Below are positions 37,381 to 49,337 of a stretch of 64,000 nucleotides of DNA, one piece after another. The stretch spans positions 3,630,100 to 3,694,099 of the forward strand of contig CM035306.1 in NCBI GenBank assembly GCA_002900995.3. The letters are read 5' to 3'. The notes under the pieces are model-generated. The model was not told where the DNA came from. It searched no databases and worked only from the letters and a program-made list of their open reading frames with translations. The stretch comes from Ganoderma boninense. Lineage: Eukaryota; Basidiomycota; Agaricomycetes; Polyporales; Polyporaceae. Position 1 is the stretch's first letter, and the number at the start of each line of letters is the position of its first letter. The position numbers were made by a program, and so were the translations under genes.

Positions 37381-37889
37381 TCTGAGGACCCAGAATCGAC
37401 AAGACGCCTAGCGAATGCAATGCGAGTGCCAAAGCCCAGTATGTGGGGCGTTTGGAAGTGCGGATGTAGTGGCAAGGGTGCTGGAGGGCTGCAGGAAGAT
37501 CTGCGCGTAAGCTGCGGCAAACATTTCGATCTGGACAGAGTTCACAAGCGCCGAGCGAATCTCGCCGCTGCTGCCGCTCGTCCCAAAAAGTCAACCACGT
37601 TTAAGTTGGAACTGTCACCATCCCCAACTTACACTTACCTTGTCCATTTTGCGAGAAATATGGCTTAAAAATACAAGGGAAGCTCTCAGCTATTCTGGTA
37701 TCTGGTACGGCTAGGGCTCGAGTTGTTAGAGATGCGTAGGTTCTGAACTGACATACCTGTTCATCAGGACAATCTCAGAGCTGCCAAGTCTCTGAGGGTG
37801 CTGTGTTAATCTCCGAAACTTCTCATCCCATCTCTCAACTGCATACAGTTCTCAGGTAGTCTGGCACACGCCTCAAATAGGAATCCAGG
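37381..37889. promoter_or_regulatory. Divergent promoter region between TRF4 and TFC6
   Basis: About 510 bp between head-to-head genes. No gene seen. Confidence 0.45.
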
Positions 37890-40824
37890 ATGGCAAGACA
37901 GCTCCGTTCGCGCGCCTCGCGCCCAAACTATGCTGCTCTCTCAGGGTACCAAGACCTCGACGAGGACGGTGCTGGCCCCTCCGACACGCGAGAATATATC
38001 GAAGAAGACGACAGCGGGAGCGAGTTCGAACTGGACGCAGCTCACGATCAACTAGCACACGACGATGCAGAGGACGTCGCATTGGACGACGCCGATGCCG
38101 AACTTGAACCCGAAGACGAGCCAGAGGAAGGACGCACGCCGCCAGCCAAGCCTCGCCGACGCGGGAAGGCTGTCATGCGGGAACCCTCTCTTTCCGGCCT
38201 CGAGTCCGCCAGCGTCCGTCCGAGGCGGAAGAGCGCTGCGCCTAAAACGCCTGCGAAGCGGTCGGCCGTGCTGGCTCCCGGGCTTGCGCATCATCCTCCA
38301 ACAGGCAGCAGCAGCACGCACTGCCGAGCTACCACCACCGACACCGGTCCGTCGGCATTTACCAGAAAGGCGGGAAGACCGAACGGCTCGTCGAGGTGCC
38401 AGAGCCGCTCGGACCCGAGTCGACTGCGTTGACGAACGCGTGGGGTGAGGACAGCGTGGTCGCCGACCGAGTCAACAAGTCGTGGGGGTACAATGCCGGT
38501 CCCGGCCCTCTGTGGGACATGGTCGAGGACAGAGGGTGGTTCAAGGAGGCTCATGGCTCTCCGAACACGACGGAGAAGGAACGAAGACCCAGGGTGCACG
38601 AACGTCTCCCCTAGGGGAATACGAAGTGCTGGACGCTTCGTGAGTTCCTATGTTGATTTGAAGGGTTGCCAAACCTTGCGTGCTTACGCTTCCACAGACA
38701 TGCGATCCCGTACCTCCCTCATGATGGGGAGACAACGAATGGAGATGCACTGAAGCCTTCACCGCCTGTTCCATGCTCCTTTGGACCGTTCGGAAAGCAG
38801 ACTCGGATCGAGCTCAAGACGTTTGATGATGTCAAACTCTGTGGGTGGCTTGGTAGCGTGTGATTCCGTCCTGCCTTGGCTTACGTGGAAAACCATTGGT
38901 TGCAGCACGGTTCTTTCCCGGTAGCAGATCCCATGTCTTCAACGCCGGTGCGCCTGTGTGGGGGATCGACTGGTGTCCTATTCACCCAGATGACCGCCCG
39001 CGTATGTGATACTCGCGGCACAAATTAATATAAACACTGACGTCCATACAGACCACGAGTACAGACAATATCTTGCCGTGGCCCCCTTTCCGTCCCGGAA
39101 TCATTCACCAACGATAGGTTCTCGTACTCAACGACCATCTCTCGCTTGCATACAAATTTGGAGCCTTGACCCATCCACTTCTGAGGAGGACGCAATGGAT
39201 GTTGACGGAGAAGCTTCGAACGCTGGAGAAGCCGTTGCGAAAGTGTGCTTTGTGTTGACAGTGGTCCAGCGCATGACTTGAAGTGGTGTCCATTGCCCGC
39301 AAATGACCATGTAACGGTATGGATGATGACCTGCCTGCTTGACCTTCGTTCAGTGCCTTTCATTCCTCCAGGACTCAAATCACACAAAACCTAGGAAACT
39401 TGGGATCCTCGGAGGCACCTTCGGGGACGGCTCGCTAACCTTCTATGCTGTCCCAGACCCTCGGACGATCCAAACCCCTGAAGGCCATCCAACCAACGCT
39501 CCACTTTACGGTTTGTCGGCTTTTATCGGCTTCCTCAGCGATTTGTATTAACCAAACCTAAACACACTAGTGAAGCCGACTAAACCCCTTCTCAGGATCG
39601 AGTTAGAAGAGACGTGTTGCTGGTCTTTCGATTGGGCCAACAGCGAAGTGGTCGCCATCGGCTGCACAAACGGTGCTTGCTATTTCCAATGCACGCTGCT
39701 ATTTACAATGTGCTGACTATATGCGCCTGTCCGCAGGGAACATCGCAGTCTACAGCATCAGTACAGCGCTCTATCGACAGTCGTCTGCGCCGCTTCTCCC
39801 AAGCCATTACTTTCACTGCTCACCAGTCCGCAATCAGGAGCATTGCGTGGGTGCGTGCGCCCGTGTGTGACGTCGAGGGTGAAGAGACATCAGACGACCC
39901 AACGGTCATTGTGAGCGGTGGTTATGACGGGGTTGAGACGATCACTGATATCCGGGACATGTGCGGGAATGTAATGAATCGCACGAGAGGTGAGCTGCTC
40001 GCTGTTTTGGAGGGGCCGCTGTCTCATCCGAGGATACACATAGACGTCGTTACATCTATGTGCTATTCGACATACACTGGAAGTGCGGTCACGATCGACC
40101 ACGAAAACATCATCAAGGCGTACTCCATAGCCCCAAGCATGCTGGGCCGAGGACACACCCTCCTTGAACCTAATGGGCCCTATATGGGTGAGATTACATC
40201 TGGTCGTTCGACGATCGCCATCGCTGACGACATTGATAGAGTCTCGCAGTGTCTGACTACCATCCCCAACTCGCTATTGGGGTCACCGATGGGTCGTGCC
40301 TGACCACAAATATGCTGAGGTCTACGAGACGAGGAGGGCTTATTGTAAGTCAAGAGCCTTGCTCAAGAAGGAGCCGAAATCTCAAACGCATTCATAGCCC
40401 TTCCTGGAGCACAAGGTGTACCAACTTGACTACAGTCGAGCGGTTGGCGAGTACAGAATGCTAGAGCATTTCCTTCCCAAGGTTCTTATCTCGTAATCGC
40501 ACTAACGCGCATGGACTAACGCTAACCCTGCCCGGTGCCGAATTGCAGGAGACGCACAATCGCCCAGCAGCGACGCGCCAGAACAAAACGATCCCTGTGG
40601 GGACGGGCGCATGGCCGCCTGAGGTTGGGATCCACCGTGTGGTGTGGAACGATGGGAATGGGCTCGCACGTGTACCTCTGCTAGCCTCAGCAACGGGGTC
40701 TGGGCTGTGTAGGGTTGATTGGGTATTAGGTAAATGGGGCAGGGAACCGCTGCCATACAACGGGGTGGAGGGCATGAGAGCGGAGACAGGTGGACAGTAT
40801 GAGGAAGACGAGGAGTCGGATTGA
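37890..40824 (+). CDS. TFC6: TFIIIC subunit Tfc6-like WD40 protein, several frame breaks
   Basis: Probable subunit of the B-box-binding module of TFIIIC, needed for RNA polymerase III transcription of tRNA genes. Exons about 37890-38639, 38698-38840, 38906-39001, 39052-39310, 39372-39510, 39571-39672, 39737-39989, 40044-40187, 40250-40344, 40398-40481 and 40549-40824; about 780 aa. The N-terminus is acidic. The middle has NAGPGPLWDMVEDRGWFKEA, and SFGPFGKQTRIELKTFDDVK with HVFNAGAPVWGIDWCP starts the beta-propeller. Later blades include KLGILGGTFGDGSLTFYAVP, SAIRSIAWVRAP, VIVSGGYDGVETITDIRDM and DYHPQLAIGVTDGS. One-base breaks are needed at CCCC 38608-38611, TTT 39249-39251 and TTTC near 39818. 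A fourth near 38265-38300 may instead be a 44 nt intron. Assignment rests on the blade motifs and domain order. Confidence 0.8.
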
Positions 40825-41372
40825 GAGAGCAGCGAATTGATAGCGGCTGTTGTGGCATAATCTTGGTCATCTCCTGCGGAATGGTCGTACCATTGGGGCA
40901 TCGCAGCTGTTGGAAGGAGATAGGGCGCAGAGGGCGGTTGTGGCCAAGCGACTCATGAACGTGCATTAACCCTCCGGGTTTCCTGATTCGGACAAGCGGG
41001 ATTCGCCATAGGTGACTCGGCGACTCGTTGGAGAGAATGCCGTCTCTGCTCGCGATCCCTTGAAATACCCCATCGTACCACATCTCGTTGGCATACCCCC
41101 GCTGTCCTCTCTCTGCACGCACCGCGGAGCCACGACTAAGCTCTCTTCCACCTCCAGCCACAGCCAAACTCGACCCGTGACTTGTCCGTTGCGCTGTCGT
41201 ACAACTGCAGAGTGAGTCACACGAACTTGATAATCTTGATTCGATACTTCCTATTTTAGACCTCCATCCTCTCTGTGGGTGGGTCGCGGTCGCTCCTTGA
41301 CATCGCTGCTGTTTATCAGAGCTTGCGTCCAACCGAAGCTATGCTAACTTAAATTTTATTCGTGCATAGAAC
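40825..41372. promoter_or_regulatory. Region between TFC6 and TYR1
   Basis: No gene supported. It follows the TFC6 stop and precedes the TYR1 start, so it should carry a terminator and a promoter. A long minus-strand frame overlaps the TFC6 end but shows no family. Confidence 0.4.
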
Positions 41373-43153
41373 ATGGTTCGGCCGGATGTGACTCCTGACT
41401 CTCCCCTTGAGGAGCAGCCATGCATTGGGCTCATTGGCATGGGTGCGATGGGCAACTTGTATGCGCGATGCTTCTCAGAAGCGGGGTGGAAGAAGTACGG
41501 CTGGTTACGGAATGGCGGAACGTGATCATCAATGTACTGACGGCATCTTCTAGGATCTATATCTGTGATTTACCCTCCAAATACGATGACTTGAAGGAGA
41601 AGTACAAAGGTGAGAATGCTTTATCTCAATTGTATATCTACACTCGTGTCCATTAAGCAATATGCACTGATTTCAGGTGTTCCTGGCGTTCATGTCCTCA
41701 AGGATGGGCACCTCGTGTCTCGGATCTCAGATTACATTATCTACTCCGTCGAGGCAGAGTTCATCGACCGGGTCGTCGCTGAATATGGTCCATGTAAATG
41801 CTCTATCTCAAATCTCTATTGTTGGATGTCGCTGACTTCTTACGTAGCAACGAAGATTGGTGCGATCGTGGCGGGCCAAACGTCTGTTAAAGCACCTGAG
41901 AAAGATGCATTTGAGAAGTATCTCCCGGCGGATGTCCACATCCTCTCCTGCCACTCCCTACACGGTCCTACGGTATCCACCGTCGGCCAGCCTCTCGTGC
42001 GTGCGACCACCCATCGCGACGCACAACTCCACTCATTACCACCTCAGGTCCTGATCCAACACCGCGCCACCGACGATGCTCTGACATTAGTCAAACACAT
42101 CCTCGCTCCCCTGCGCTCCCGCTACGTCTACCTCTCCTACGAAGACCACGACATCGTCACCGCCAACACGCAAGCAGTAACGCACGCCGCCTTCCTCACG
42201 TAAGCCCCTCTCCCTCTCCCCCTCCTCCACTCCCAACGCTGATCAAGCACACCAACATCGACACCGATTGCAACTCCACCTTCGGGCTCCGCCTTGACCC
42301 CCGCCGACAGCATGGGCACCGCGTGGCACTACTCGGCGTCCTACCCCTGGGAGCACGGCATGTACGTCGGCGGGATCGAGACCGTGAAGGTGAACATCAT
42401 GCTGCGCATCTACTCGAACAAGTGGCACGTCTACGCCGGGCTCGCGATCCTCAACCCCTCCGCGCGCGTGCAGATCGACCAGTTCGCCCGCTCCACCACC
42501 GAGATCTTCAAGCTCATGCTCGCCGGCGACGCCGCCGCCCTCCGCGCCCGCATCTACGCCGCCCGCCAGAAGGTCTTCGGCGAGTGCCTCCCGCTCCCCG
42601 CCGGGCACCCTCCCTCATCCTCGCCCTACCACCACCGCGTCGCAAACCGAACGCCAACGGGAACGGGAAGCCGCGCGCGCCGATCCTGCTGTCCGAAGAC
42701 GTGCTCGACCGGTTCAGCCTGGGGAAGAAGCCCGCGGAGAACACGTCGCCGACGTCGCGCGCGCCCGCGAACTCGCACCTCTCGCTGCTCGCGATGGTCG
42801 ACTGCTGGGCGCACCTCGGCATCAACCCGTTCGTGCACCTCGACCTCGCCGCGACGCCGATCTTCCGGCTCTGGATTGGCGTCGCCGAGTACCTCTTCCG
42901 CTCCGAGGCGCGCCTCGACGCTGCGCTGCACGCCGCGCTCTACGACACGACGCACCGCTCGGACGACCTCGAGTTCGTCGTCGGGGCGCGCGGCTGGAGC
43001 CAGTGCATCTCGTTCGGGAGCTTCGAGCTGTACAAGCAGCGGTTCATGCACACCGCGAGCTTCTTCGAGTCCCGGTTCGAGGAGGCCACGAAGGTTGGCT
43101 CGGCGATGATCCAGGCGCTCAGGGACACGGAGGAGACCGTTACAACAAAGTAG
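41373..43153 (+). CDS. TYR1: Prephenate dehydrogenase (NADP+), one probable frame break
   Basis: Converts prephenate to 4-hydroxyphenylpyruvate in tyrosine synthesis. Exons 41373-41494, 41554-41609, 41677-41793, 41848-41996, 42048-42199 and 42311-43153; about 479 aa. The N-terminal Rossmann motif is GLIGMGAMGNLYARCFSEAG with the usual Gly fingerprint. It continues EKYLPADVHILSCHSLHGP and VYLSYEDHDIVTANTQAVTH, a characteristic substrate-site block. The second domain has WHYSASYPWEHGMYVGGIE and NIMLRIYSNKWHVYAGLAIL, then ILLSEDVLDRFSLGKKP. The frame changes by one base somewhere in 42560-42660, between ARQKVFGE and the ILLSED block. A 98 nt intron there would need a poor acceptor, so a lost base is favoured. 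Confidence 0.9.
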
Positions 43154-43546
43154 CTGAACATGGTTTCGGACTCGGTGCCTTCTATGCATGTACCATCCCG
43201 TAGACTTGTCGAGTGGTATAGAAGCATGACCCACGGAACATCGAATGAGCTCAGCATGCTCTCCAGCTTTGAACATTGCGGGAGTGCCAACTGCCCACGA
43301 ACGGAAACGGAAGGCAAAGAAAAGTGGTGCTCGAAGAATTCCAAGTTGTGTAAACAAGCCGTGTATTAGTAGATACATGGTGTCCCAGAAGGAACTTTTT
43401 GCTTCTTTTTGATCCAATGAGTGTCCGACGACGCCCCGAAAAAGCGGCTGCGACCTATAAGATGATGCTGTACGTTTAGATTGTTGTTTCTTGATGGGGA
43501 GTTCTACACGTAAGGACGTATAAAGTCATGCGATGAACCAAGGCTG
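43154..43546. other. Convergent region between TYR1 and ILV2
   Basis: About 390 bp between two stops facing each other; expected to hold both terminators. No gene seen. Confidence 0.5.
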
Positions 43547-45858
43547 CTACTGTGTAGATGGAGGAATATAAAGCAACGTCGGCCACGCTTCACACCGTTT
43601 GCTGTGGTTGCCGTTCGCGTACGCTTCCCGGAACGTAGGGTGAAGGATCTGCTCGTGGAGAGCCTTGCCCGCAGGAACCTGTGCGGAACAGTCAGAATCC
43701 CCGCGCATACACCGATCGTTCGTGAGCACTCACCATGGGGAACACGTGCTCGGCCCTGTCGACAATGCACTCCATCAGCACCGGCTTCGCGCCGTCGTAC
43801 TCGAGGAACTCCTTCATCTTCTCGGGGAGCTCGTCAGCAGTTTTGCAGCGGATGGCGTGGACGTTCATCGCACGCGCGAGCGCAACGAAGTCGGGGTTGA
43901 CCATGCGCGTGTGCGCGTAGCGCTGTCGTAGAACAGGTCTGTCAAAAAGCGCAGATCAGCACCACATCCACGTGCAAGCCTCGATGAGCATCATCACGCA
44001 CCTTGCCACTGCTGGACCATGCCCTGGAACTCGTTGTTCAGCACGAGCACCTTGACGCCGATCCCGTACTGCGACGCCGTCTGGAGCTCCATCGCCGTCA
44101 TCGAGAACGACGCGTCCCCGTCGACGTCGACGACCGTCTTCTCCGGCGCGCCGACCTTCGCGCCGATCGCGGCGGGCAGCCCGAAGCCCATCGTGCCGAG
44201 CCCGCCCGAGGTGACCATCGAGCGCGGCGCGCGCCAGCGGAAGTGCTGCGCGGCCCACATCTGGTGCTGCCCGACGCCCGTCGAGATCACGACGTCCTCC
44301 TTCATGTGCGCCGTCTGCCTGTCGAGCTCCTCGATCACCTCCTGCGGCTTCATCGGCGCGCCCGCCGCGCTCTGGCGGAACGTGAACGGGTAGCTCGCCT
44401 TCCAGCTGCGGATGTCCGCGAACCACTCCGTCCGCGGCTGGTGCTTGATGAGCGGCGCGAGCACGGCCATCCCTGCGATGACGTCCCCGAGCACGGGGAT
44501 GTTCGCCTCGATGATCTTGTTCACGTTCTTCTGGCATGATCTCGAAGTGGATGATCCCGCCGCGGCCCAGGAGCGCGGCCGCACGGGCGGCGGGTGCGAA
44601 GGTGTCGACCTTGCCGGTGACGCGGTCGTCAAACCGCGCACCGAGGGCGATGACGACGTCTGCCTGTTGCATCGCGAGGTTGGCGTACGCGGAACCGTGC
44701 ATGCCAAGCATGTGCAGCGACTTTTCGTCGAGCTCGTCGAACGCTCCCAACCCCTGCAGAGTGGTCGTGATAGGGATGTTACCCTGGTCGGCGATCTGCT
44801 TCAGCAGTTTTGGGCCCAGAGGCGAAGAAAGGATGCCATTGCCAGCATAGATCACAGGTCGCTTCGCCTGGTTGATGAGCTCGGCAGCCTGCTTGATGGA
44901 AGCATGATCAATGGACTGGTCGGTGGGGAGGAGGGGGTTAGATGGGAGACCAAGGGGTCGCCCGGGGGTAGTTGCCTTGAAAGGCAAGGGAGTTTTCAGG
45001 ATCCCCGCGGTGATATCCTTGGGGAGGTCGACAAGGACAGGTCCTGGGCGTCCTGACGTCGCGATCTTGAATGCCTCGTTGATGCGGCGTGGGAGCTCGG
45101 AGATGTCCTTGACCATGACGTTCCATTTTGTGCATGCTCTTGAAATGCCCACGACGTCCGCCTCCTGGAAGGAGTCGGAGCCGATGAGGGACGTGGCCAC
45201 CTGGCCGGAGAAAACAATGAGAGGGACGCCGTCGCTGAGGGCGTCCTGCATGGGGGTGATGACGTTCGTCGTGCCCGGACCGGAGGTGACGATGATGACT
45301 CCGGGCTTGCCGGTGACACGGGCGTAGCCCTCTGCCATGTGGCCCGCACCCTGTTCGTGTCTTGGGAGGACGAACTCAAACTGCGGGGAATTATAGATCG
45401 CGTCGAAGACGGGAAGGATGGCGCCGCCTGGGTATCCAAAAATGTGCTTGACGCCATGCCTGACCATCATCTCGTGAAAGATCTGGCCGCCGGACATTCC
45501 AACGAAGGAGTGGTCGAGGGGGCCTTCCGCATGGGGTGGGAGAGAGGGTGGGGGGTAAGGAACGTTGTTTCTCGTGGGCAGCTGCTGGTACCCCGGAGCA
45601 GGCGTAGGGCGGCTATGGATGTGCTGTCTTAAAAGGTATGGTCGAGTGCATAGAAGACGGGACGACGTACACAGAGCAGGAAGGAGTGGCCTCGCGGACA
45701 CTGGACCCACTGATCTTCCTGGCATGGTCGCGCACCCTGGACTTTGCGTCGAGCATCGAGGCACTCGTACCTGCCACCGTTGACCGGGAACGGATGATCT
45801 GCGCCGGTGAAGACGCTTTTGAGACGGTCTGTATGCGCATCCTGGTTGACAGAGACAT
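43547..45858 (-). CDS. ILV2: Acetolactate synthase catalytic subunit (mitochondrial), two frame breaks
   Basis: Thiamine-diphosphate enzyme that condenses pyruvate for valine, leucine and isoleucine synthesis; target of sulfonylurea-type herbicides in this family. Exons 45736-45858, 44002-45623, 43734-43938 and 43547-43678, about 693 aa. The first exon encodes a basic, hydroxylated mitochondrial presequence (MSLSTRMRIQTVSKA). The core has GGQIFHEMMVRHGVKHIFGY, LPRHEQGAGHMAEGYARVTG, SFQEADVVGISRACTKWN, the ThDP motif GDASFSMTAMELQTA and NNEFQGMVQQWQ. The frame gains one base at 44531 (between HFEIMP and KNVNKIIEANIPV) and loses one near 43921-43926 (between DLFYD and RYAHTRMVNP). The 112 nt first intron is the least certain junction. 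Ends VPAGKALHEQILHPTFRE plus a short tail. Confidence 0.93.
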
Positions 45859-47748
45859 GGCTGCAGCGACGGTGGCAGGAACGGGGACGGCTCGGGCGGG
45901 GAAGGAAAACTGGGGGGATGCGGGGTCAGACGACGGTGCTATATTGCTACAACCCGAGTCATTCTCACTCCATTCCAAATCACCTGACTCGTCAAAATGC
46001 ACAACTACCGCTCCAGGGTTAGGTCTAGGGTTCCCCATTCGGATTTCGTCCGCCTAGCCTCGCCTAGCCACACCTCCCAGTCGCGCCCCCGCCTCCGCCG
46101 CACCCTCGATGCAGCCCCATGCCATCCGTTCATAATCCGACACCTGAGATACGAGTGAGTGATACATGTTTGAACCATCTTTCTTTCGCAATGAGAATCT
46201 CAACCTGAGCCGCCTTACGGCAGGAAGTAGTTTATATGACAGCGGCGTCAAATTCAGACAATGATGTTATACTAGGCGCTAATTGGTATGTCGTTCATGG
46301 AGTCGTCGTCCAGGACATGGTTTCCGATCCACGTCTAAATCCGTTGCAATACGCGTGCAGTCTGCAGCTTTGGAAGAAAAATAGAATATCGGACCGGTTA
46401 ATTCAACGGCGGGGCTTTTTGGTAGAAATCCCGACCTCGGAGTCGGACGGTGTCTACTTAGTTCTCAAGCTTTGCCGGCCCCGACTCCGAGAACCCAATT
46501 CATTCACTTAAAGTCTTTTCTCCGCCCATGGGAGCGAAATATTCCCTTCTATGGGTCTCCAACGTAATTTCTGTACCGGCCTCGCGGTGTCGAAGAATCA
46601 TGCGAAGTTCGACTCTTTCGAGGTGCAGCGCCCGCGACGAAGGACCGAATTTAACCCTCCTCGTTCGTGCGGCTCCGAATGCGTAAGTATTACTGTGGAG
46701 TGTGAAGATGCTCCCCTCCCGCGGCCCGGAGAAGCCCAGGACATTGCGCCTCCAAACAGACGAGCGGAGCATAAGCTTGGAATAGAGTTCCGACCGCTAG
46801 AACTGCGGTATCACGGTGCTCACTGCGAGGAGCGCAACTTTCCGCAGCGAAGAGAGCCTTGAGAACTAATGGAGATTTATCAAAATCTCTCGCAGAGGAA
46901 GGTTGTTGAACAGTTGCGGAAAGACGAGCCTTTCCAAAGCCTCCCGTCCCCGTGAAAGGTTAATAGAAAGGGTTCCAATTCAGAAAGCTATGCACAGACG
47001 TGTTTGCAACGAGGAAGAGCTGATATATCTACGCACCGCAGGGCGGGGAACAAGACCAAGCCCGCGCCCAAGCCCGCGCGAGAAGCAGGCACCCACTTCT
47101 GATCGCTGGCAATGGGGGATGATGACGGGTGCACAACTCAAGCCTCTTGGCGTGCCCGATAGACTCGGGTTGGCCCTGATAACTAGTTCGTCAGCAGGTT
47201 TCGAGCATGGAGGCATTGCGTGTTCCCTGGCAGGCCAGGGCATGCCTTGGAACTTGAATGCCGGAGCAGTCTCCAGGGCGGGCGCTGCGTGACAGAATAC
47301 GATTACTGTGGCAAGTACAGCTGCCGTAACCTACTCCAAGGCTCGCGCCTCCAAGCCGGAGACCGTAGGGCATGGAGCACGTCAGCCGCACGTCGATACC
47401 AGGCTGAATCCCTCGACAGCGCACTTCAGAGAATGTGTCGTTGAGAATGCAGCGGTATTGGGCGCCCGTGGCGGAGTTGTGGGAGTAAGTGCTCGTGGGT
47501 GGCTAACTGCGGTACGCCACCACTGGTGTCGTCCCAGTTTGTCATGTTCCAAGCGTAGCGCGGAGAGCTGGGCGATGTCAGGTTGCATGGGAATGGAGAG
47601 AGCGCGTTCATGGCAGCGAAGGAACCTGCGGGCCGATCATCAGCTCGCACGTCCCAGTGGCTGGCGGCTAGAATGGTACTCACACAAACCCCGTCCGGCC
47701 GTTGCGAGGAAGACCGCATACACGTACAATGGCTCCGAACTCGCTATA
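45859..47748. other. 1.9 kb region with no supported gene
   Basis: Contains the ILV2 promoter at its left end. The rest has scattered short frames on both strands without family motifs. A fold-back repeat lies at 46436-46491. Sequence such as LRTAGRGTRPSPRPSPREKQ-like frames looks like random reading of GC-rich DNA. Possibly a decayed gene or element. Confidence 0.45.
46436..46491. repeat. Perfect 11 bp inverted repeat (fold-back)
   Basis: Arms CTCGGAGTCGG (46436-46446) and CCGACTCCGAG (46481-46491) are perfectly complementary and enclose 34 bp. It lies in a stretch without recognisable genes. Too short to call a transposable element on its own. Confidence 0.8.
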
Positions 47749-48359
47749 TCACCGCTGTGCTTGTGTCCACTTGTTCTTCTCAGAGAGATGTGCCGGGGAG
47801 GGCTGATAGCGACGAAGGCAATGAGTCAGTAAACACTCGTTTTCGAGAGCGCAAGTGACGTAGAGTTTACTCACCGGAGATGGCGACCGGGTATACGACG
47901 CGCGAGAGGTGTATGGGCCGCGCCAGACAGGCTGCTCAGGCGCCGCTACCAGCTGGTCGGATGTGCGGCTGTAGTTCAGGCGCCTTCGACTGGCAGCACT
48001 CCTCTTGCGGCGCTGCCGTAATTTCACGACGAATACTGTCACCGCGACGGCGAGCAGGATCACCACTATGCAAGAATTCAGCGACAGGAGAGGGGATGAA
48101 CAGGAACACTTGGGACTCACCCAGAGATACAACAACGGCGACTACCCACGAGTGACTCAAGTGCCCTTGCTGCCCATCCTGCTCCTCTGCCTCACTCTGT
48201 TGTCCATCTCTGTCCAGCTCGAGGTTTAGATCCCAATCATCGATGCGATAAGAGGACACAAGACTCACTCCATGCTTGCCAGATTCACGACTCCGTCGAG
48301 CGGGAGCGTAGTTACAGACGACGAGAGCGCGAGGAGGAGGAGAAAGCGAGCAAGGACAT
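47749..48359 (-). CDS. Small single-pass membrane protein, unknown, one frame break
   Basis: Not recognised. Exons 48269-48359, 48121-48209, 47875-48065 and 47749-47802 give 141 aa if one missing base is allowed for. The start MSLLA leads into a Leu-rich signal peptide (LLLLALSSSVTTLPLDG) only after adding a base in the TTTCTCC run near 48341-48345; without it the frame stops. A short polar ectodomain (EDGQQSEAEEQDGQQGHLSH) is followed by one strong membrane helix, WVVAVVVSLVVILLAVAVTV, split by an intron after VVVSL. The stop-transfer KLRQRRKR then leads to a Ser/Arg/Pro-rich cytosolic tail ending SEKNKWTQAQR. Topology is type I by inference. A possible TATA (CCATATAAC, 48544-48551, minus strand) lies 190 bp upstream. 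Confidence 0.65.
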
Positions 48360-49337
48360 CTCCCCAGCAAGACGGCGGCGAAGTCAAGAAGCTGAGAGAA
48401 GCGGCAGCAGATCACGAAGGGGCTCGCGAGTAGCAGGCAATTTAGCGGCGCCGCAGTCGGACTCGGGATTCGTGTGGACACCACGCACGCGCAACACGTC
48501 AGCGGAAGAGGGCTGGCTTCTTGCCCCCAGGGCAACGCAGCGCGTTATATGGCGAGGTCAAGCAATCGCAAGGCTCTTGGCGGGGAAAGCTTTTATGGCA
48601 CGAAGGGCCGAGCAGCGGTTCCCATGCTCGCCAAGCCCCGGTGCGTCCACTTGGGGGGCCTTGGCTCGCCAAGAGATCTACGTGAGGGACCGACCGACCA
48701 ACCGCCGCCGAGAAGCCAAAGTAAGCAGACGACCAGAAGGCCGAAACACAAGGCTTCGGCGCGGAAGGGCTCTGCGCCACCAAGTGAGCGTGGAAGACCA
48801 GAGAAGAGTTGCCGAATGGGAGCGAGGCAGTACTGGTAGAGTTCGTACGTGTCCTTAGTGAAAAACGTGTTCCCTTCCGTCGCCGTTGCCCAACGGAAGC
48901 CCCAACGATCGGCGACTCGGAGTCGCAGCAGCGAGGAGGGCTGCGCTGACGGTCGACTGTCTGGCGTCGAGGTGAAATTTGTGGTAGATGAACGGCAAGT
49001 GCTGCGACGGATTGAAATAAGCATTTGGGCAGTCCTGGTCCAGGGTAACGTTGGCGCAGGGTCTAGGCCAAAGTCAGCCAGTTTGTAACGGTCAGGTCAT
49101 AGTCTGGGGCCCCAAGTCCGCGGAATGCCAAGCCCGTGTATGACAAGAACTTGGAAAGTACTGGTGGAGCTCGCTTTGCATGCGACCCTAGGTGTTGGCC
49201 CAGCCTCGAGTTCCAGCTCCGTTCATGAAAAAAAGGAAGCAGCAAGTAACGGAAAGAAGTTTCTCCAGGTCATCGACGCACATCACCGCCGCTGATAACA
49301 CGGGTGCGATCATGGCCATGGGGAATGGCAAAAGATT
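48360..49337. other. Region between membrane-protein gene and tRNA-Ala
   Basis: No gene firmly supported. On the minus strand near 48.9-49.05 kb a frame reads LDQDCPNAYFNPSQHLPFIY, which looks like a piece of a secreted ectodomain. I could not connect it to a start, to other exons, or to the membrane protein. Confidence 0.35.

Noticed and set aside
35157..45858. A functional cluster of TRF4, TFC6, TYR1 and ILV2
   Set aside because: The neighbours belong to unrelated pathways and all are single-copy housekeeping functions; proximity looks incidental.
48593..49024. Minus-strand 143-codon frame near 48.8 kb as a gene
   Set aside because: No start context, splice sites or family; an overlapping frame (LDQDCPNAYFN) is more protein-like but also unconnected.
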